A stretch of 64,000 nt of DNA from Trichinella spiralis (GCA_000181795.3 CM012954.1:4154873-4218872); one strand, 5' to 3'; positions 38,059-51,701 are shown, counted from the stretch's first letter. Program-made: numbers and translations. The notes: generated by a model not told the origin, from the sequence alone.

Positions 38059-38201
38059 GCAAAGCAGCTGTCGACCGATTTCAAAGTGAAAGAACAGATG
38101 CTTTTCAAAAGGTTCGTTTGAAGAGCTTGAAAAATTTATTATTGAATCGACCTCGTTTCATGCGAGCCGTGATTGAATTACGTGCGCAGATGGATCGTTA
38201 G
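38059..38201 (+). CDS. coding-like island, unassigned
   Basis: After a TTCAG acceptor the plus strand reads FGKAAVDRFQSERTDAFQ, RLKSLKNLLLNRPRF and AVIELRAQMDR to a stop, with codon use like the confirmed genes. The opposite strand of the same stretch and its left flank also has an open frame ending in Gln-rich sequence (LDANEQQQLL), so the strand is uncertain. No family recognised. Confidence 0.25.
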
Positions 38202-38202
38202 T

Positions 38203-38217
38203 TTGACCACTGGTCAG
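38203..38217. promoter_or_regulatory. palindrome TTGACCACTGGTCAG
   Basis: Directly after the coding-like island. Same layout as the sites at 23773 and 50780, with one base off the perfect palindrome. Confidence 0.25.
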
Positions 38218-40253
38218 CCGGATGAATGGTCATCCGAAGCGAAATGGGAAAAAATTGTTGAAAACAAAATTTTTATTTTTTTGAAATCATTCAAAAAAGC
38301 TTAAACAAATCAACTCGACCGAATTTTTCTACCTGCAAAACATTAACCCCAAAAATTCAAAGTACAGTAATTTATAAACAAATATAAACTGGATTTTCAA
38401 ATCTTCATACTAACTGTTCAATAATAAGAAAAACAATTATAAAACAACAAAACGTTAAATTATACCAGAAAACCAATTACAGAAAGAATACTGATAAATA
38501 GGATCAATAATTTGAATTAAAAAAATAAAAGTAAATTTATCTTTTTTAAATGGATATTTTTACAGTTTTTCTTTTGCTCAGTCTCATCACTAAACGGTGA
38601 TCCATTGTTAATATGCATGCTTTGCTGAAATTGGAAAAAGACAGATTAAGTGCAACATGGGTGCACGTACATAAGATAGATAAATTTTTACAAATATCTA
38701 TGTAAATAAGATGAAGTAGTAGTTCAAATATCATCAAGTGATTGAAAATTGTAAAAATAAAATGCAGCACATTCAGCACAAATCTTTATTTTACGAGCAT
38801 ATTATTAATTTAATTTAATTTAATTTAATTTAATTTTGTTTTCATCCTCTCTCCCCTTCTCACTCAGCTCTTCTGATTTTATTCAAATTTTCAAAAGCTA
38901 ATTGTGAACAGTGAAATTCAAAACGATCAAATTGGGAAAAAAGCACTTATTGCAATCGAGCAGCGATCGTTGTTGAAGAAAAACAAAAATCAATTCCCAA
39001 TCCAAAGTTTACAGGCAGAGAAGCATGGATGGATTGATGGATGGATGGGTGGATCCATTAAAAGCTTCGTCGCTTCTTAATGCTTAGCTTCTACACTTAG
39101 CCTCTGACCGGCTTGCTTTGTATGCAATAATAAATAAGCTGAAAATGTGTTATTACAAAAACTGCACGCGAGTTTATCAATAATTATTTTCTTCTTTCAA
39201 TTCATGACAGCACGATGAAATAATGTTGAGAGAGAGAGAGAGAAAGAGAAATGTAAAGCAAAAACCATATATATACATGTAGATATATATATAAGCTGAA
39301 AAATAAAGATGAAATTTCATCCATCCATTTTTAAAAAAAAAACTTTACCATTATAAATAAATCTGTGTAATGTGATATTGGCTTTATTCAAGTTTGACAA
39401 TTTCACGGAATCTAATCATCTCCTTCTGGGATGCATATGAAGTAAAGCAAATGAAAAATTATTGGTCAATTTTCGCATGCATTGGTGTCATGTTAAAATT
39501 GCTTTTCCTTTTTAACACACACACACACACACAGGAGGGTGTTGCTTATTTCTAAGCGAATAAATGAATGTATGAAAATATTCATCTGTGTATAGAATAA
39601 GCAAAACAGAATTTATTCGCTCATCAGTTAATAATAATAAATAGTAATAATAATAATAATAATAGCGACGATGATAACTGAAAAATAAACAGTCAACGAG
39701 GATAACAACGAGGTTGAGAAAAATGCAATTGAACAAGATAAAAGAGGCAAGTGAGGTGAAATCACGGCATGATCAACCGATCGAGATCGAGACGATGGTT
39801 GTTTGCGTTTGTACAACTGAAAAAAACGTGCAACTGGGTTCACGTACTTTGCTTGTAACTGATATTAGCAATTAAAAAAATACAATAAGTAATAGTACTG
39901 CTGAAGAGCATATAATTAATTGTTCAGCAGTAACAATCATAACAAAAAGGTAGAATAATTAAAACAGTACTAAAATAGACAAGTCAGTATCAATAAGAAC
40001 AAAGTTTAAATAAAATGCAGTTAATTAATTAATTGTTGATGGAAAAATGACGTCGCCATTTTGTCATGTAAAAAACCCGAATTTTAGAATATAGCAATTA
40101 AAAATAACCAAAATATTAAAATAAGTACACGAATAGTGGGTGTGATAGCAACCAGTATTATATACATATATCTAAAATATAGGTCTGCTGATTCGATTAG
40201 AGGAAGAATAAAAGTGAAAAAAGATCGGATGTGTAAAGACAGATACCCACATA

Positions 40254-40308
40254 CCCACACACACACACACGCACACGCACACACACACGCATACACATAC
40301 ACACACAG
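40254..40308. repeat. CA-rich microsatellite, interrupted
   Basis: CA units with a few G and T interruptions just beyond the 3' end of the zinc-finger coding region, probably inside its 3' UTR. Confidence 0.85.
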
Positions 40309-40333
40309 AGTTTTCGCACTTGTGCAATAATGG

Positions 40334-43300
40334 TCAACCCAAAGTATCACGAGACGCCGGTGTAGCGGCGTTGGACCCGTCTTCTTCGACCACATCTTGT
40401 CCATCACTGACAGAAGATATTACAGTCGTTCTAATTTCTGCAACATTGGATAATAATGATTGCTGTTGCAATTCTGTAGCTGTTGCAATGATACCACCAC
40501 CACCACTACCAGCAGCAGCAGCAGCACTGATGTCAGAAGCAGAAGGAGTAGCACCAGCACCAACAGTAACAATATCAACGGCGGTTGGCATTGCTATCTG
40601 TGGTAATAATAATGATGGGGCTGTTGCTGCTGCGGATAGCAATGGTGCAGCAGAGGTTTCGGTTTTGCTCGACGCTTCCGATGCTGGAGGTGGAACATTG
40701 CGACGCTGGTGCTCCTCTTCGTAATGCAATTTCAGATCGTGAGATCCGGGAAAATGACGATCGCAGACGCGACAGACAAAAGACTTGCTGGTCTCGGCTG
40801 AACCGCCGTTTTCAACGGTGGTGGTGTTGATACTGCCGATCACAGTCCGATTTTCGTCAATAACGATGCCGTGCATTTTGAGCATGTGAGTTCGCAAGAA
40901 GTACTTGTTGCACACCTCCTTGTTGCAGATGTTGCAGAAATTTTTGCTCGGATTCCCAACGCCACCTCTGCCGGCGGAACGGTCCTTGCTTCCCGACCTG
41001 CTTGGCGTCGGTGTGGGCAAATTGATCGCCGGGCATCCGTCGCCGACAATACCGTGCACGCTGTACATGTGAACGCGCATGCAGTACTTGTTGGGAAAAT
41101 CTCGGCGACAAATTTCACAAAACCAATTGCCACCGTCGGATGCGGTCAGATCCGTACCCAAGGATGAAGCGTAGGCGGCGGCGGCAGCAGCGACGGCAGC
41201 GGTGGCGCCGGTATCCACAGGGGCGCTGGCCGGTAAGTTCGGCAACAGCATCGTCGGGCTGCGGCCGACAAACGGCGAGACCAGAGTATTGTCGAAACTG
41301 CCGTGATCACGGTATCGATGAGCAATCAAAGCGAAGAAGCTTGGAAACGATTTGACGCACAAATTGCACGACAACGTGCCGTTGATTGCCAAATCGGCAA
41401 TCGCCGGATTCCAATACCTCTGCTGCTGGCTTGCAACCGGAGAAGCGATCATATTATCAACAACACCAGTGACCGTTGACAATATGTCCAAACGTTGACG
41501 TTTCACGTCCACGCTTGATGCTTCATCCGCCGCTTGACTATTACCACCAGCAGCACTAGGGGCAGCAGCAGCAGCAGCAGCAGCACCAGTACCAACACTT
41601 GCACCATTTGTTGCGGGTGTTGAAATTCTTTTACTGTTATTATTATTATTGCTGTTGTTCCCAGTACTGGCACTGGATAAATTCAATACAGCAGCAGCAG
41701 CAGCAGCAACAGCTTGATCAGTTTCTACAGGCTGTTGTTGTTCTTGTTGCTGCAATTGTGGCTGCTGTTGTAGTTGTGGTTGTTGCTGCTGTTGCAGTTG
41801 TGGTTGCTGCTGCTGTTGCAGCTGTGGTTGCTGCTGCTGTTGTAGTTGTGGTTGCTGCTGGTGTTGTAATTGTGGTTGTTGCTGCTGCTGCAGTTGTGGC
41901 TGTTGCTGGTGTTGTAGTTGTGGATGTTGCTGCTGCTGTTGAGCATGTTTAGTAGTCGGTGAACGTTTCAGCTGCCTCATTGGATAATCGTCCATAAATA
42001 TACCGTGCATGTTGAGCTTGTGGGTTTTCAAAAAGTACTTGTTGCAAAATTCTTTTTGACAAATTTCACAATACGCATCCCGATCAAGCACCTGATGATG
42101 CAGACTGCCGCCGTTGCCCAACAGCACACCGTCCAAGCCGATACCCATGCTGGCCAGTATTTGTTGCTGCTGATGGAGGAAACCCATCGTGGCAAAATCC
42201 GTCGCATAAAATGACGACTGGTTGATCATGGCGTTGGAATGAGCGGTCAGAAAGTGACTCTGAAACAGCACCATCAATTGTCGACACATTGCGCACGTCA
42301 TGTCCGGTACAGTTGGCACATAGGAACCAGCGGGGGCGGTTGCTTGGGTAGTGTAAAAATGATTCGGCGACGGTGACTGACAACCATTATTAAACATTTG
42401 AGTTGGTAAAAATCTCTTATTGCTAAAAGCTGGTTGCTGTTGTGGTTGCTGCTGCTGCTGTTGTTGTTGTTGCTGTTGTTGTTGTGGTTGTGGTTGTGGT
42501 TCTTGCTGCTGCTGCGGCTGCAGTTGAATAGTGGGAATGAAGACAGGAGATTTAGCGTCACTGGCGAGAGGTGGCGGAGGCGGACTTTCGCAAGAGGACA
42601 ATAACGGTGTGACCATGTGATATGCATGCTTTTTCTTCTTGTGAGCATACAGAAATCGTTCAGCTCGAAAACGTTTGGCACAATATTCACATCTGAAAGG
42701 CATCTTGTCAACCAACCGCCTTGGCTGCCGCAGTTCATGGCTTCGCTTCAAATGGTGTCGGGCCAATTTGGATAACTTAATATCCAAGTGTGATACTGGT
42801 TGGTTGGTGACAATTTGCCTACCGTCGACGGTAGAAGAAATGGTCGACGACGAAGCGATGGGCGGTGTATTTTTGCAAACTGTCGCCGCCGCCGCCGCCG
42901 CCGAAGAAGAAGAACAAGCGGCTTTTTTCAATGCTAATTCCGATGAAATTGAATCAATCAAATCGCTAGCCGTCGACGTGTGCTGTTCAACAACGCCGTT
43001 GTTGCCGTGCAATTGGACAGTGTGCAGGTATAAAATTTCCGGATGAGAAAACTGCTGACCACAGTGCAAGCAAGGGTACAAATTGGTCGAGTTCTGGACC
43101 GCAGACGAATTGACTGTCAAGTCGACTGACTGACCGTCGGTCGGTCGTTCGACATCCAAATCGACTTCAGTATCCAGGCTCTTCTCCTGAAAAATGAATA
43201 ATGAATAATTCTTTTTAAATTCTATATTTTCAATAGAACAAGAAGAATAAGAATAGAAATTGAAAACAATAAAAAGGGGGAAGAGGAAAAATCAGCTTTG

Positions 43301-46300
43301 GTCTGGTGTAAAAACTGCAGTCGGCTAAAGCAAGCGCTGAAGCGCAAGCGGTCGACGAATTTAATTAATGATCAATGACCATCGCCACACACACACACAG
43401 ATACACTGGCGGACATGGATAGGGAGAATTGCCGTTGTAGATCATGCGTTTAAAAGTAATCACAAAATCGAAGAACCTGCCCAACGCACGCGCGTTTATT
43501 GTGCGTCCTCTCACAGTTGTTGTCGCATTATCCATTTATTCGATATTCATTTCGAGACGATCAATTTAAAATGCATGAAATTTGTTGTTCTCTGCACTTT
43601 CTTCCAATTTCAAAAATTTGTCACATTTCAATCGAAAATAAAAATTAATAAGAAAAATGATCCATTTTTTCCTCTTTCAAATAAACTCCCCCCACCTATT
43701 ATCGTTAATGGCATGCGTGTGTACAATTCATTACCCGAACCCCCGTGAACCGCTTGTCGGCTCCTTTCCATTCCAGTATAAAAATCCCCTTTCAGGTCGA
43801 AATATGCTAATTTCAAATTGTCAATAGAACAAAAAAATTTACATATATATATAATGTTTTTGTCATCAGTGTGCTTTTAATTATCATTGTTCACAACAAG
43901 CAGCGGAATGAGAAGTGGTGCACTTTTAAAAGTCAATTTAAAAGAAACCAATAGCAACAGATGAAAATGGAATTTTTTCATCCTATTTGCATTATAAGCA
44001 ACTGTTTATTATTATTATTATTGTACACTCGGATCGACCTATTGGGACAAGCAAATAAATAAATAAATAAACGTATGTTGTAAAAAGCACTTCACGCATG
44101 CCATTTCCTGCGTAAAGTTGCCGCATGCAAATTGTTCAAATCTTTTTTCTACATTTTTGCACATTTCTGATGATATATTTCTTAGTTTTATCGTCGTTGT
44201 TGCTGTTGCAACCACCATATAGCATTTAGAATTCGTGATTGAAAAGAATAAAAGCAAAATTAAATTGCAACATTTCACAAGATATATATATACATATATT
44301 TGCACATTTGAAATCGACCAAATTTAGTTAGTTTCGTAGTCAACAAACGATGATGGTTAGAGAAAAATAAAAGAACCATGCAATGCAACCATGTCGTCGT
44401 TGTGCAAAAATTGTAGTACAAAAGAAGAAGAAAAATCCCAATGAATCGACAAGCACAAATCAAACAAAGTGATTTAAATATTGGCAAGTTGTATTTCATC
44501 ACAGGAGAGTAGTTTCAATAGTTAGTTGATCAGTGTTGAGAGGGAATTTATCATCAAATAAAATCTTCCACATCACATCACATCACAGAAACAAACAAAC
44601 AAATAAATAAATTTGTATACAACATTTAACTATTACTATTGGGGAACGATGAGAAAGTAGAAAAGAAATGGAAATAGAAATAAACAAATAGAAATGTTGC
44701 TTGTCATTTTGAAAATCAATTCCTCAAAAGCGTGTGTATTTTATATTGAGTTTCATTAAAATAAAAATTTTAAAAGTGTGCAACATTGTGAAATAAATGC
44801 AAATACGCTAATTCGCAATGATACAGCAGAATTGATTTTTCTCCAAGCAAAACGGTATCGATAAAATTTTGTACAAGTGAATTTTAATTATTCAATTGAA
44901 ACAGAATTTTTTTATTTCGAGGAAATAATTATTTGAAACGAATGTCTCTGATGATGATGATGATGATGTAATTTCCGTTCCTCATTTAAATTTATTATTT
45001 TTTAGAAAAAAAAGCAAAGTGCATTTGAATCGGTCGGTCGGTTGGTGAAGTGTGAAAGGACAAGAAGGAGATATCGATTATCGTCATCACAGTTTGCTCA
45101 GTTGTAAACTAAATATGTACAAAGGAGTGGTATAATTTATTAGCATGGTTTTTTTCTCGTTTAATGAAAAAAATGAAAATGGTTGATTATTGTGTGCACG
45201 TGGAAAGAGAAAATTTTGAACGAGGCCAAGTTGATTATAAAGAAGCACAAAGCTAAAAAAAATAAGTCGAGCGAGTGGAACGGGAAATGTCCATTCCCAC
45301 ATACTGTGGCGGAAAAACTTGACCTCGATGATGTAATTATCCTAATGATGGACTGAAAGTGGAGAATAAAAAAGAGAAAGATGTGGTCGACCGGTTGGTT
45401 ACGTATATGCGACAAGTGAAATGGAAAAAAACGAAAATAAGCCTGCATAGCAGATTAAAGGTTGTGTAAAGTAAATTTTGATGGTCATTTTTTCCAAAAA
45501 CTTTGCCAATCGAAGAACAACTCCAACTCAGAAAAGAGTCATGCATACAATATCGGTGTTTCAATATTTGATCATGCACAATACAGAGTGAGAAGAAATG
45601 GAAGAAAAATTGACCGGTCGAATTTAAGCAAAAGCAAACACCGTTCACCTGTCTATATGCATCTGGTGCGCATATACTTTTTGTTTGCACAATTCTACAT
45701 TGACCGGAAGAATAGATGGTGAATGCAAATAAAAAAAAATAAACAAATATATATATATAATGATGAGAAAATGGAATTAAATTTGAAACAAATAAGAAAA
45801 TAGACTTACGTCAAATGTAGGATGTGCTTCTTTGATGTGATTTTGTAAATAAGTAGGATTGAGAAAAAGCATATCACAAATGTCGCAACGAACGGTAATA
45901 GTCAATGATTCATCTTCATCATCTGCAAATTCATTTCCATCATTATTAATATTATTATTATCACTTTCTCCTTCTTCATCTTCATCTTCCTCATTATCGT
46001 CTTCGTCGTTGTCGTCTTCGTCATCATCATCATCGTTGTAATCATTCACATCAACACCAACAGCAACTGATGTTTGTCGACCATTGGTGATATTATATGT
46101 AGTAGCAGCAGTGGTGCAGGGTGGGTTGAAATTGTTCAAAAGTTGAGGCGAATCGGTTTCAACATGCTGCTGCTGGTCAGCGGAAATTGCAATCCGCTGA
46201 CAATGGTCATTGCTGAGCTGACCGTGCTGGAGAATCATGTGAGCTTGGAGTTCGGTCCGGTGATTGAAGCCCAAAGAACAGTGGATACAGCTCAAACTTG

Positions 46301-46517
46301 GGGCGGGGGTGTGTTTTTTCAAATTGCCAACAGGAGGCGGTGTTGCCGTATCGCCAGTCGAATTGGTGTTCGTTTGTGGTTGGGAACTTGCAGGGGCGTT
46401 GCCAGTGGTTCCATTTTGATTTTGACCATTTTCAGTTGCTGTGGTTGGTTTCTCAGACGATTCCGAATTGCACTGATCAGAGTCATTGTTGTCCGTCAAA
46501 CGGCACACGTTCAGCAT
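40334..46517 (-). CDS. C2H2 zinc-finger protein with ten fingers, Gln/Ala-rich
   Basis: Two large exons (45810-46517 and 40334-43186) join in phase 0 across a 2.6-kb intron (GAC|GTAAGT ... TTTTTCAG|GAG). Together they encode 1186 aa. Ten scattered C2H2 fingers are visible: two in the first exon (CIHCSLGF..., CDICDMLFLN...) and eight in the second. Three are near-repeats of one unusual finger with N-K-Y in the loop (CQKEFCNKYFLKTH, CRRDFPNKYCMRVH, CNKEVCNKYFLRTH), each ending MHG or VHG. Acidic, poly-Gln and poly-Ala tracts lie between. The spread-out fingers suggest a nuclear regulator binding DNA or RNA; no orthologue is named. An in-frame TAA lies seven to nine bases before the ATG at 46517, but upstream exons may replace this start. 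Confidence 0.9.
41740..41945 (-). repeat. imperfect PQLQQQQQ-coding tandem repeat
   Basis: Inside the zinc-finger gene, a roughly 24-bp unit encoding PQLQQQQQ or PQLQHQQQ is repeated about eight times in frame. A second poly-Gln block lies at about 42430-42520. Such tracts vary in length between alleles. Confidence 0.85.
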
Positions 46518-46871
46518 AATATAATATTAATATTTCTTTTTCTCGTTCGTTCTACCGTTCACACACACACACACTATCTTTTTCTCGAATTGCTATCTAC
46601 AACACAACATGTAATAATAAGAAATAAAATTATTTTAAAAAATAAATAAATAAATAAATAAATAAACAAACAAACAAATATTATTATTATTATTTCTCCA
46701 TTTCCGACGATGATGAATAATTTGACACGGTAGAAAGAAAGCAAGATAGAGATGTAGAAAACAACAACGCTAACCCCAAAGCGAACAATAAATTGAACCG
46801 AACCGAGGAAAGATTAAATGTTAACAGAGAGCAAAAAAGTATAGATAATATAATAAAAAGAAATATTTCAC

Positions 46872-49800
46872 CTCCACTAGCAGCTGTCCATCAAAAATAT
46901 TCGCTGACCAATGGCCGGCCGGCCAGTTTCCGTGCCGTCGGTCGATTAATATAATTAGTGTTAGGCGTCGTGCGCGACCCCTGCCGTCGCTGACCCGTTG
47001 CCTGTCGTGGGGTCGTGGTCAGTTTAAACGTGTAATAATATTTTTCTGCTTGTAGTAATCATGGTGGAGAAAAAAAATTTTTTTCCACACGCAAACAGCA
47101 AAAGCAAGCAAGCAAGTACGAGAGAGAGAGAAAGAGAAAAAGCAGAAAAAAAATTAGGTCACTGGCGCAACCTATTTGCTATGGACGAAGAATAAGGGGA
47201 TTAGGCCTGGCAGAAGAACCAACTGATGATCACACGAGCCATTGTATTTTTGGATCCATTTTTGGGGTCGCCGTAGAGCAGTGTGTTGAAATGAGAAAAA
47301 AATAAAAAATATAATAATAATACCCAGTGCTGACGTTGACCTAATTTTATTTTATTTTCATTTTCCACGATCACGATAATCGTGAAATAAAAGTACGACG
47401 TAAGAAAAAACCAATACAGTCATCATCACTTTCACTTTCACTTTCCTACTAAATAACACTTGCTTTTTTTTGTACAACTTGTTCCACTGAACAAGTCGGT
47501 CAATCGATCAAGTCAACTTTTGACTTTTCAAATATTAAAATGCAATATTCAAATTTATTGTTATTAAACAAAAAACAATTTTTTTATTTTTTTGCTTTCC
47601 TAAACTGTTCAAATTATTTGCATAAATATTGTCGACCGAACATGAGCAGTAAATAATGTTTGGTCAATCGAGCAGAAAAGTGAACCTGCCTGCGTTGGAA
47701 ACGATTTTTCAAAAAAAGCAAGAACAAAAAGAAGTTGAATAAATATCGACTTTTTTTTACTTAGTGTTCTTTTTTTAAAAATTCATATTCTTCCCCGTTT
47801 ATTATTTATTTATTTATTTATTTATTTATTCAACGACCTGAAAATTATTACGAGTCTATACAAGTCGTCGTCGACTAGACAAACGAATAGGAAACTATTG
47901 AATAATAACAATAAGATCGTTTTGAAACTTAAACACGCTACAATCATCATCACTACAGTCGAGTCGATGATAAGGAATGTGCATGCAAATTTTTAAACTT
48001 TACCAAGGAAAAATCTTTTCTTTTTTATAAACCTCAAAATATACATAATATACAATTTCTACTTTTGGACAAAACCAAAAAAAAAATAATATTGAATAAT
48101 AAATTATTTCATAATATCAAAATATGAAAACCACAAACACAAATTCAATGGAAATTCACTTCATTTCGAACAATTAACCCATTTTCAAAGAAAAACAAAC
48201 AAAACAAAACAAAATACGATCTTCTACTTAGATTGATTTTGATGATGAAAAAAAATTATTTCACCTTTTTTTTCATTGAAAAATAATTTAATTAATAATT
48301 CCTCTTTTTTTGTCCATTGTATAATTTATTTTATTTTATTTTATTATCAAACACGACCGTACTTTTACTGTAGATCAAGACGCGAGCGATACTGAACGAA
48401 CGGTGTTTTACTACATCGATCAACGTCGACGTTGATTTACCATAAAATTCATCACAACCCGAAAAACTGTTGTTCGATTCATTGAAAATTCAAACTTGCT
48501 CAACTACATTGTAATGTTGAATAAATTGAATTTCGATTTCGATCATTTTAATAATAATTAATGAATGATTAAAATTTGAAACGTAACAATGGATGTAAAA
48601 ATTAATTTAAAAAAGAAAAACTTTGTACAGTAATAAATTGACATACCTTTCTTCATCAAGAGAAAAATCATCGACAATTCCGCTTCTACTGTAACTTTTC
48701 AACCACTGCAATCGCAACAACACTGAAATATTTTTCAAATTAAATAAAAAGTAATTGCAACTTTCTCAAATAGTTATTCATAATAATAATAATAATAATA
48801 ATTGCTCAAATAGTAATCGTTTAAAATTATTTGTAAAATGCCCACTAGCTAACTTTGTAAGGGTTAGATTGAAGTAAAATAAATAAATAAATGGATAGTA
48901 TAGACTAAGTTGCATAGAGTTTGATGAAAATCAGTTGGTGCATGTTGTAAAAATATTTCTTACATATATATATATACATAAATTTCCGCTACGATAACTT
49001 TGACCCAATGTCAATAGAATAGTAATGTTATACAAATTGTGCACCTGTTCTTCAACAGTAGAAGAAATATGAATGGAAATTTTGAAATAATAAAAAAACA
49101 TAATAATAATAAGAAGAAGAAGATGACCCATCGCCTGTTGACCTGAACACAGCATGAGCTGCCGTGAAGCACTTTGTCAGCACTTCAACTTTTTCTCCAC
49201 CTCCTCCTTCAATATCACAAACACATTTTGCATACTTGAATATTTTTAATTTCACAACAATTCTTCGATAAAATAACAATTGATGTACGATTGATTTTAA
49301 TTTTGAAAAATAAAAAGAAAACTTTTTTTTCAAACGTTCAAAACAACAATAGAAAAATTACAATAAATCATCCACCATTGTGTGTCTTGTGGTGAATGTG
49401 TTCAATTTTAAAAAATCAAAATAATCGTAAATCATCCGTGGAGAATTTAAATTTTAACGTTCAAATGATTTTCACTTGAAGAAAAAAACATTTTATTTTA
49501 CCACCACCATTGTAAAAATAATATTAAAAAATAAAACAACAACAACAACAAAATTTCAAAACCTGGCACACAAAATACCAATAATAATAATAATAATAAA
49601 TAAGCAAGTGACAAATCACCTCTGAAGCCGCAAAGCAACGTGAAGCTGATTTTTAATTTAAGCTTATCAATCGCCGGGGATTCACTGTGGTAAAATGTTT
49701 TTAATCACCGACCGACGACTATTGGTGAAACCGTCTCTCCGATCGATCGATCCCAATCCCAATATTCATGCAATGCGATAAAATTTTATTGCAATTTTTT

Positions 49801-51701
49801 AAAATCAACCACACTCCTCAGTCGACCCATCGCGTGCATGCAAAAAAAAGAAATTTTTTTTAATCGATTCATTTTTAATCTCTACAATACAACAACAAAT
49901 AAATTTACTTTTTTTAAAAAACAATCCTACAATTATTTGCATACACTTGCGCTGATTGTTCTCTTTTTCATTGTTGCGGAAAATTTTAATCGCACACAAC
50001 ATGCATTTTACACTATTTGAGATTAGTGAATTTTAAAAGAAAACATTCAAACTACTCTACTGACTAACTGACTGACTGACTGACTGACATTCCAGTAAAT
50101 CATCAGCCCACTTGAAAACACTAAAAATACACACATATAACAACTTCAGCAAACGACATGAACAACAAAAACAACAATCGAAATGTTTCAACTAATTTCC
50201 TATGAAATATTTATCATAGAAAATATATCAATATATATATACATATTGTACGCGTGTGTAAATTTGAAAAACTAGATCTTTTCATTCATTCATTCATTCA
50301 ACAATAATTTCTCAATCTCACTCACCGTTTACAGTAATTTTTTTTCCAAACAATAATAAATTCTTCTATTTTAGATTTTCAACAACAATTCAAATTGTCC
50401 ACAATGTTCGAATGATTGAAGAAACTCAATTTCACCCCGGGCAATATGATCATGATCACGATGAACAATTTGACCCTTCAGATTTTTGTTCAACACGCTT
50501 TTCACATACTCTCTCAATCTCTCTCTCTCTCTGCATTTTTACACCAATTCAACTTGATAACTATTGAAAAAATTTTTTCATTTCAACAAATGGACACTGG
50601 CCATCGGTCAAGGCCGGCCGACAACAACTGATAATACCGAATACATATATATACGTATATATATATCTATAATGAGACGCTTTTTTCCTGCAAAATGCTT
50701 CTCTCCGCTCGTTGTGTTGCTACTTATGCTGACCCGTTGACAAATTTCACGTTGCCCTTGAAAAAATTCCACTCCAGTGTTGACCAATGGTCAAAATAAA
50801 ACTGGTCACTTGTCGTTATGGCGCCCCCAATTGTCGGTGAAGCGAAAGTCGTGGCCGGCGCTAACGGCATTTCAAAGAAAACTAATTCATGGGAAAATTG
50901 ATGCACTTTAACGACCAACCAACCCCACACACACGAAGCCCAATTTCACTTCTCCTGTCAATTCAAATTCAAACGGTCAACTCAATCCCACACTTCCACT
51001 GCTAGAAATTATTACAACATCTTGAACATTGTTTTGGAACAAAAAAAACTCAACCATTTCAATCATATTTATTTCAAAGGTGAAATCAAAACTAAAATTA
51101 TTGTTCTTTCTGGTCATTTACAATTCAATACAGTAATCTAAATTATGCGTTTTTCTTCGTCAAATACTGATTGTGAACAAATTGAAATAAAAACTGGAAA
51201 CATTTCATTAGAGAAAATTATGATTTGAATCAAATTCCGAAATGAGCAAATTTTCACCAAACTTTACCAAACTCACTTCTCTCAACGTCAATTTGAAAAT
51301 ATTTTTCTCTTACACCATCACATTACTTACAATCGTTCGAGTTTATCTTTTTGCAGACTACTTTTTTTTCTCTCACTTCTTCCTTACTTCTATTTACAGA
51401 AGAAAAAAATTGAATTCAGTCAACGTCACAAAGTTAGAAATTTGCATTCATCATCTCAAACAGTGTGTACTTTTTTTTCGATTGATTATTTCAATCGCCA
51501 AGAACTAACTAATTGCTTGTTATTTATTCAACGTTCGAACAAATAGTGGAAACTTTGAAGCAATGCCGTTTAAAATATTTTTTTTAAATAATAAATAATG
51601 CTCAATTCACACAATTTGAATTGGTTTGAATGAAAAAAACAAATTGAACACTTACGTTCGTCATTGGAAAAAGAACACTCGACAAATCTCTTCTCAGTCA
51701 T
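46872..51701 (-). CDS. probable 5' coding exons of the zinc-finger gene
   Basis: Three upstream minus-strand segments chain with exact phases. 51656-51701 starts with ATG (MTEKRFVECSFSNDE) and ends C|GTAAGT. 48647-48722 lies between ATTTCAG and AAAG|GTATGT and reads LLRLQWLKSYSRSG, IVDDFSLDEE. 46872-46980 lies between GACGGCAG and GAG|GTGAAA and contains NWPAGHWSANIFDGQLLVE. The chain leaves in phase 0, which would fit an acceptor inside the first zinc-finger exon (GATCAG|TGC near 46475 or TCTGAG|AAA), though neither has a good pyrimidine tract. The link to the zinc-finger gene rests on strand, order and phase only; these exons could be an alternative first part or a separate gene. Confidence 0.45.
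50780..50794. promoter_or_regulatory. palindrome TTGACCAATGGTCAA
   Basis: Perfect 15-bp inverted repeat of TTGACC, about 0.9 kb inside the candidate first exon of the zinc-finger gene. Third member of the set with 23773 and 38203. A truncated form (CTGACCAATGGCC) occurs in the GC-rich island near 46905. Confidence 0.35.

Larger units (their letters stand above)
34643..40333. other. long intergenic region with few features
   Basis: 5.7 kb, very AT-rich. It holds a (TA)n(AG)n compound repeat at 36888-36936, a short (AATTT)n run near 38805-38835, a (GGAT)n run near 39027-39050, a CA run at 39517-39534, a CA-rich tract at 40254-40308 and two short coding-like islands (37072-37187 and 38059-38201) listed separately. 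Otherwise I see nothing. Confidence 0.5.

Noticed and set aside
40320-40724. 134-codon plus-strand frame and several others across 40500-43050
   Set aside because: They are antisense or frame-shifted shadows of the zinc-finger exon, made of Ala, Val or Asn runs opposite its Gln and Ala codons.
43368-43748. 126-codon plus-strand frame inside the zinc-finger intron
   Set aside because: No family likeness, starts in a CA repeat and lacks splice or promoter support.
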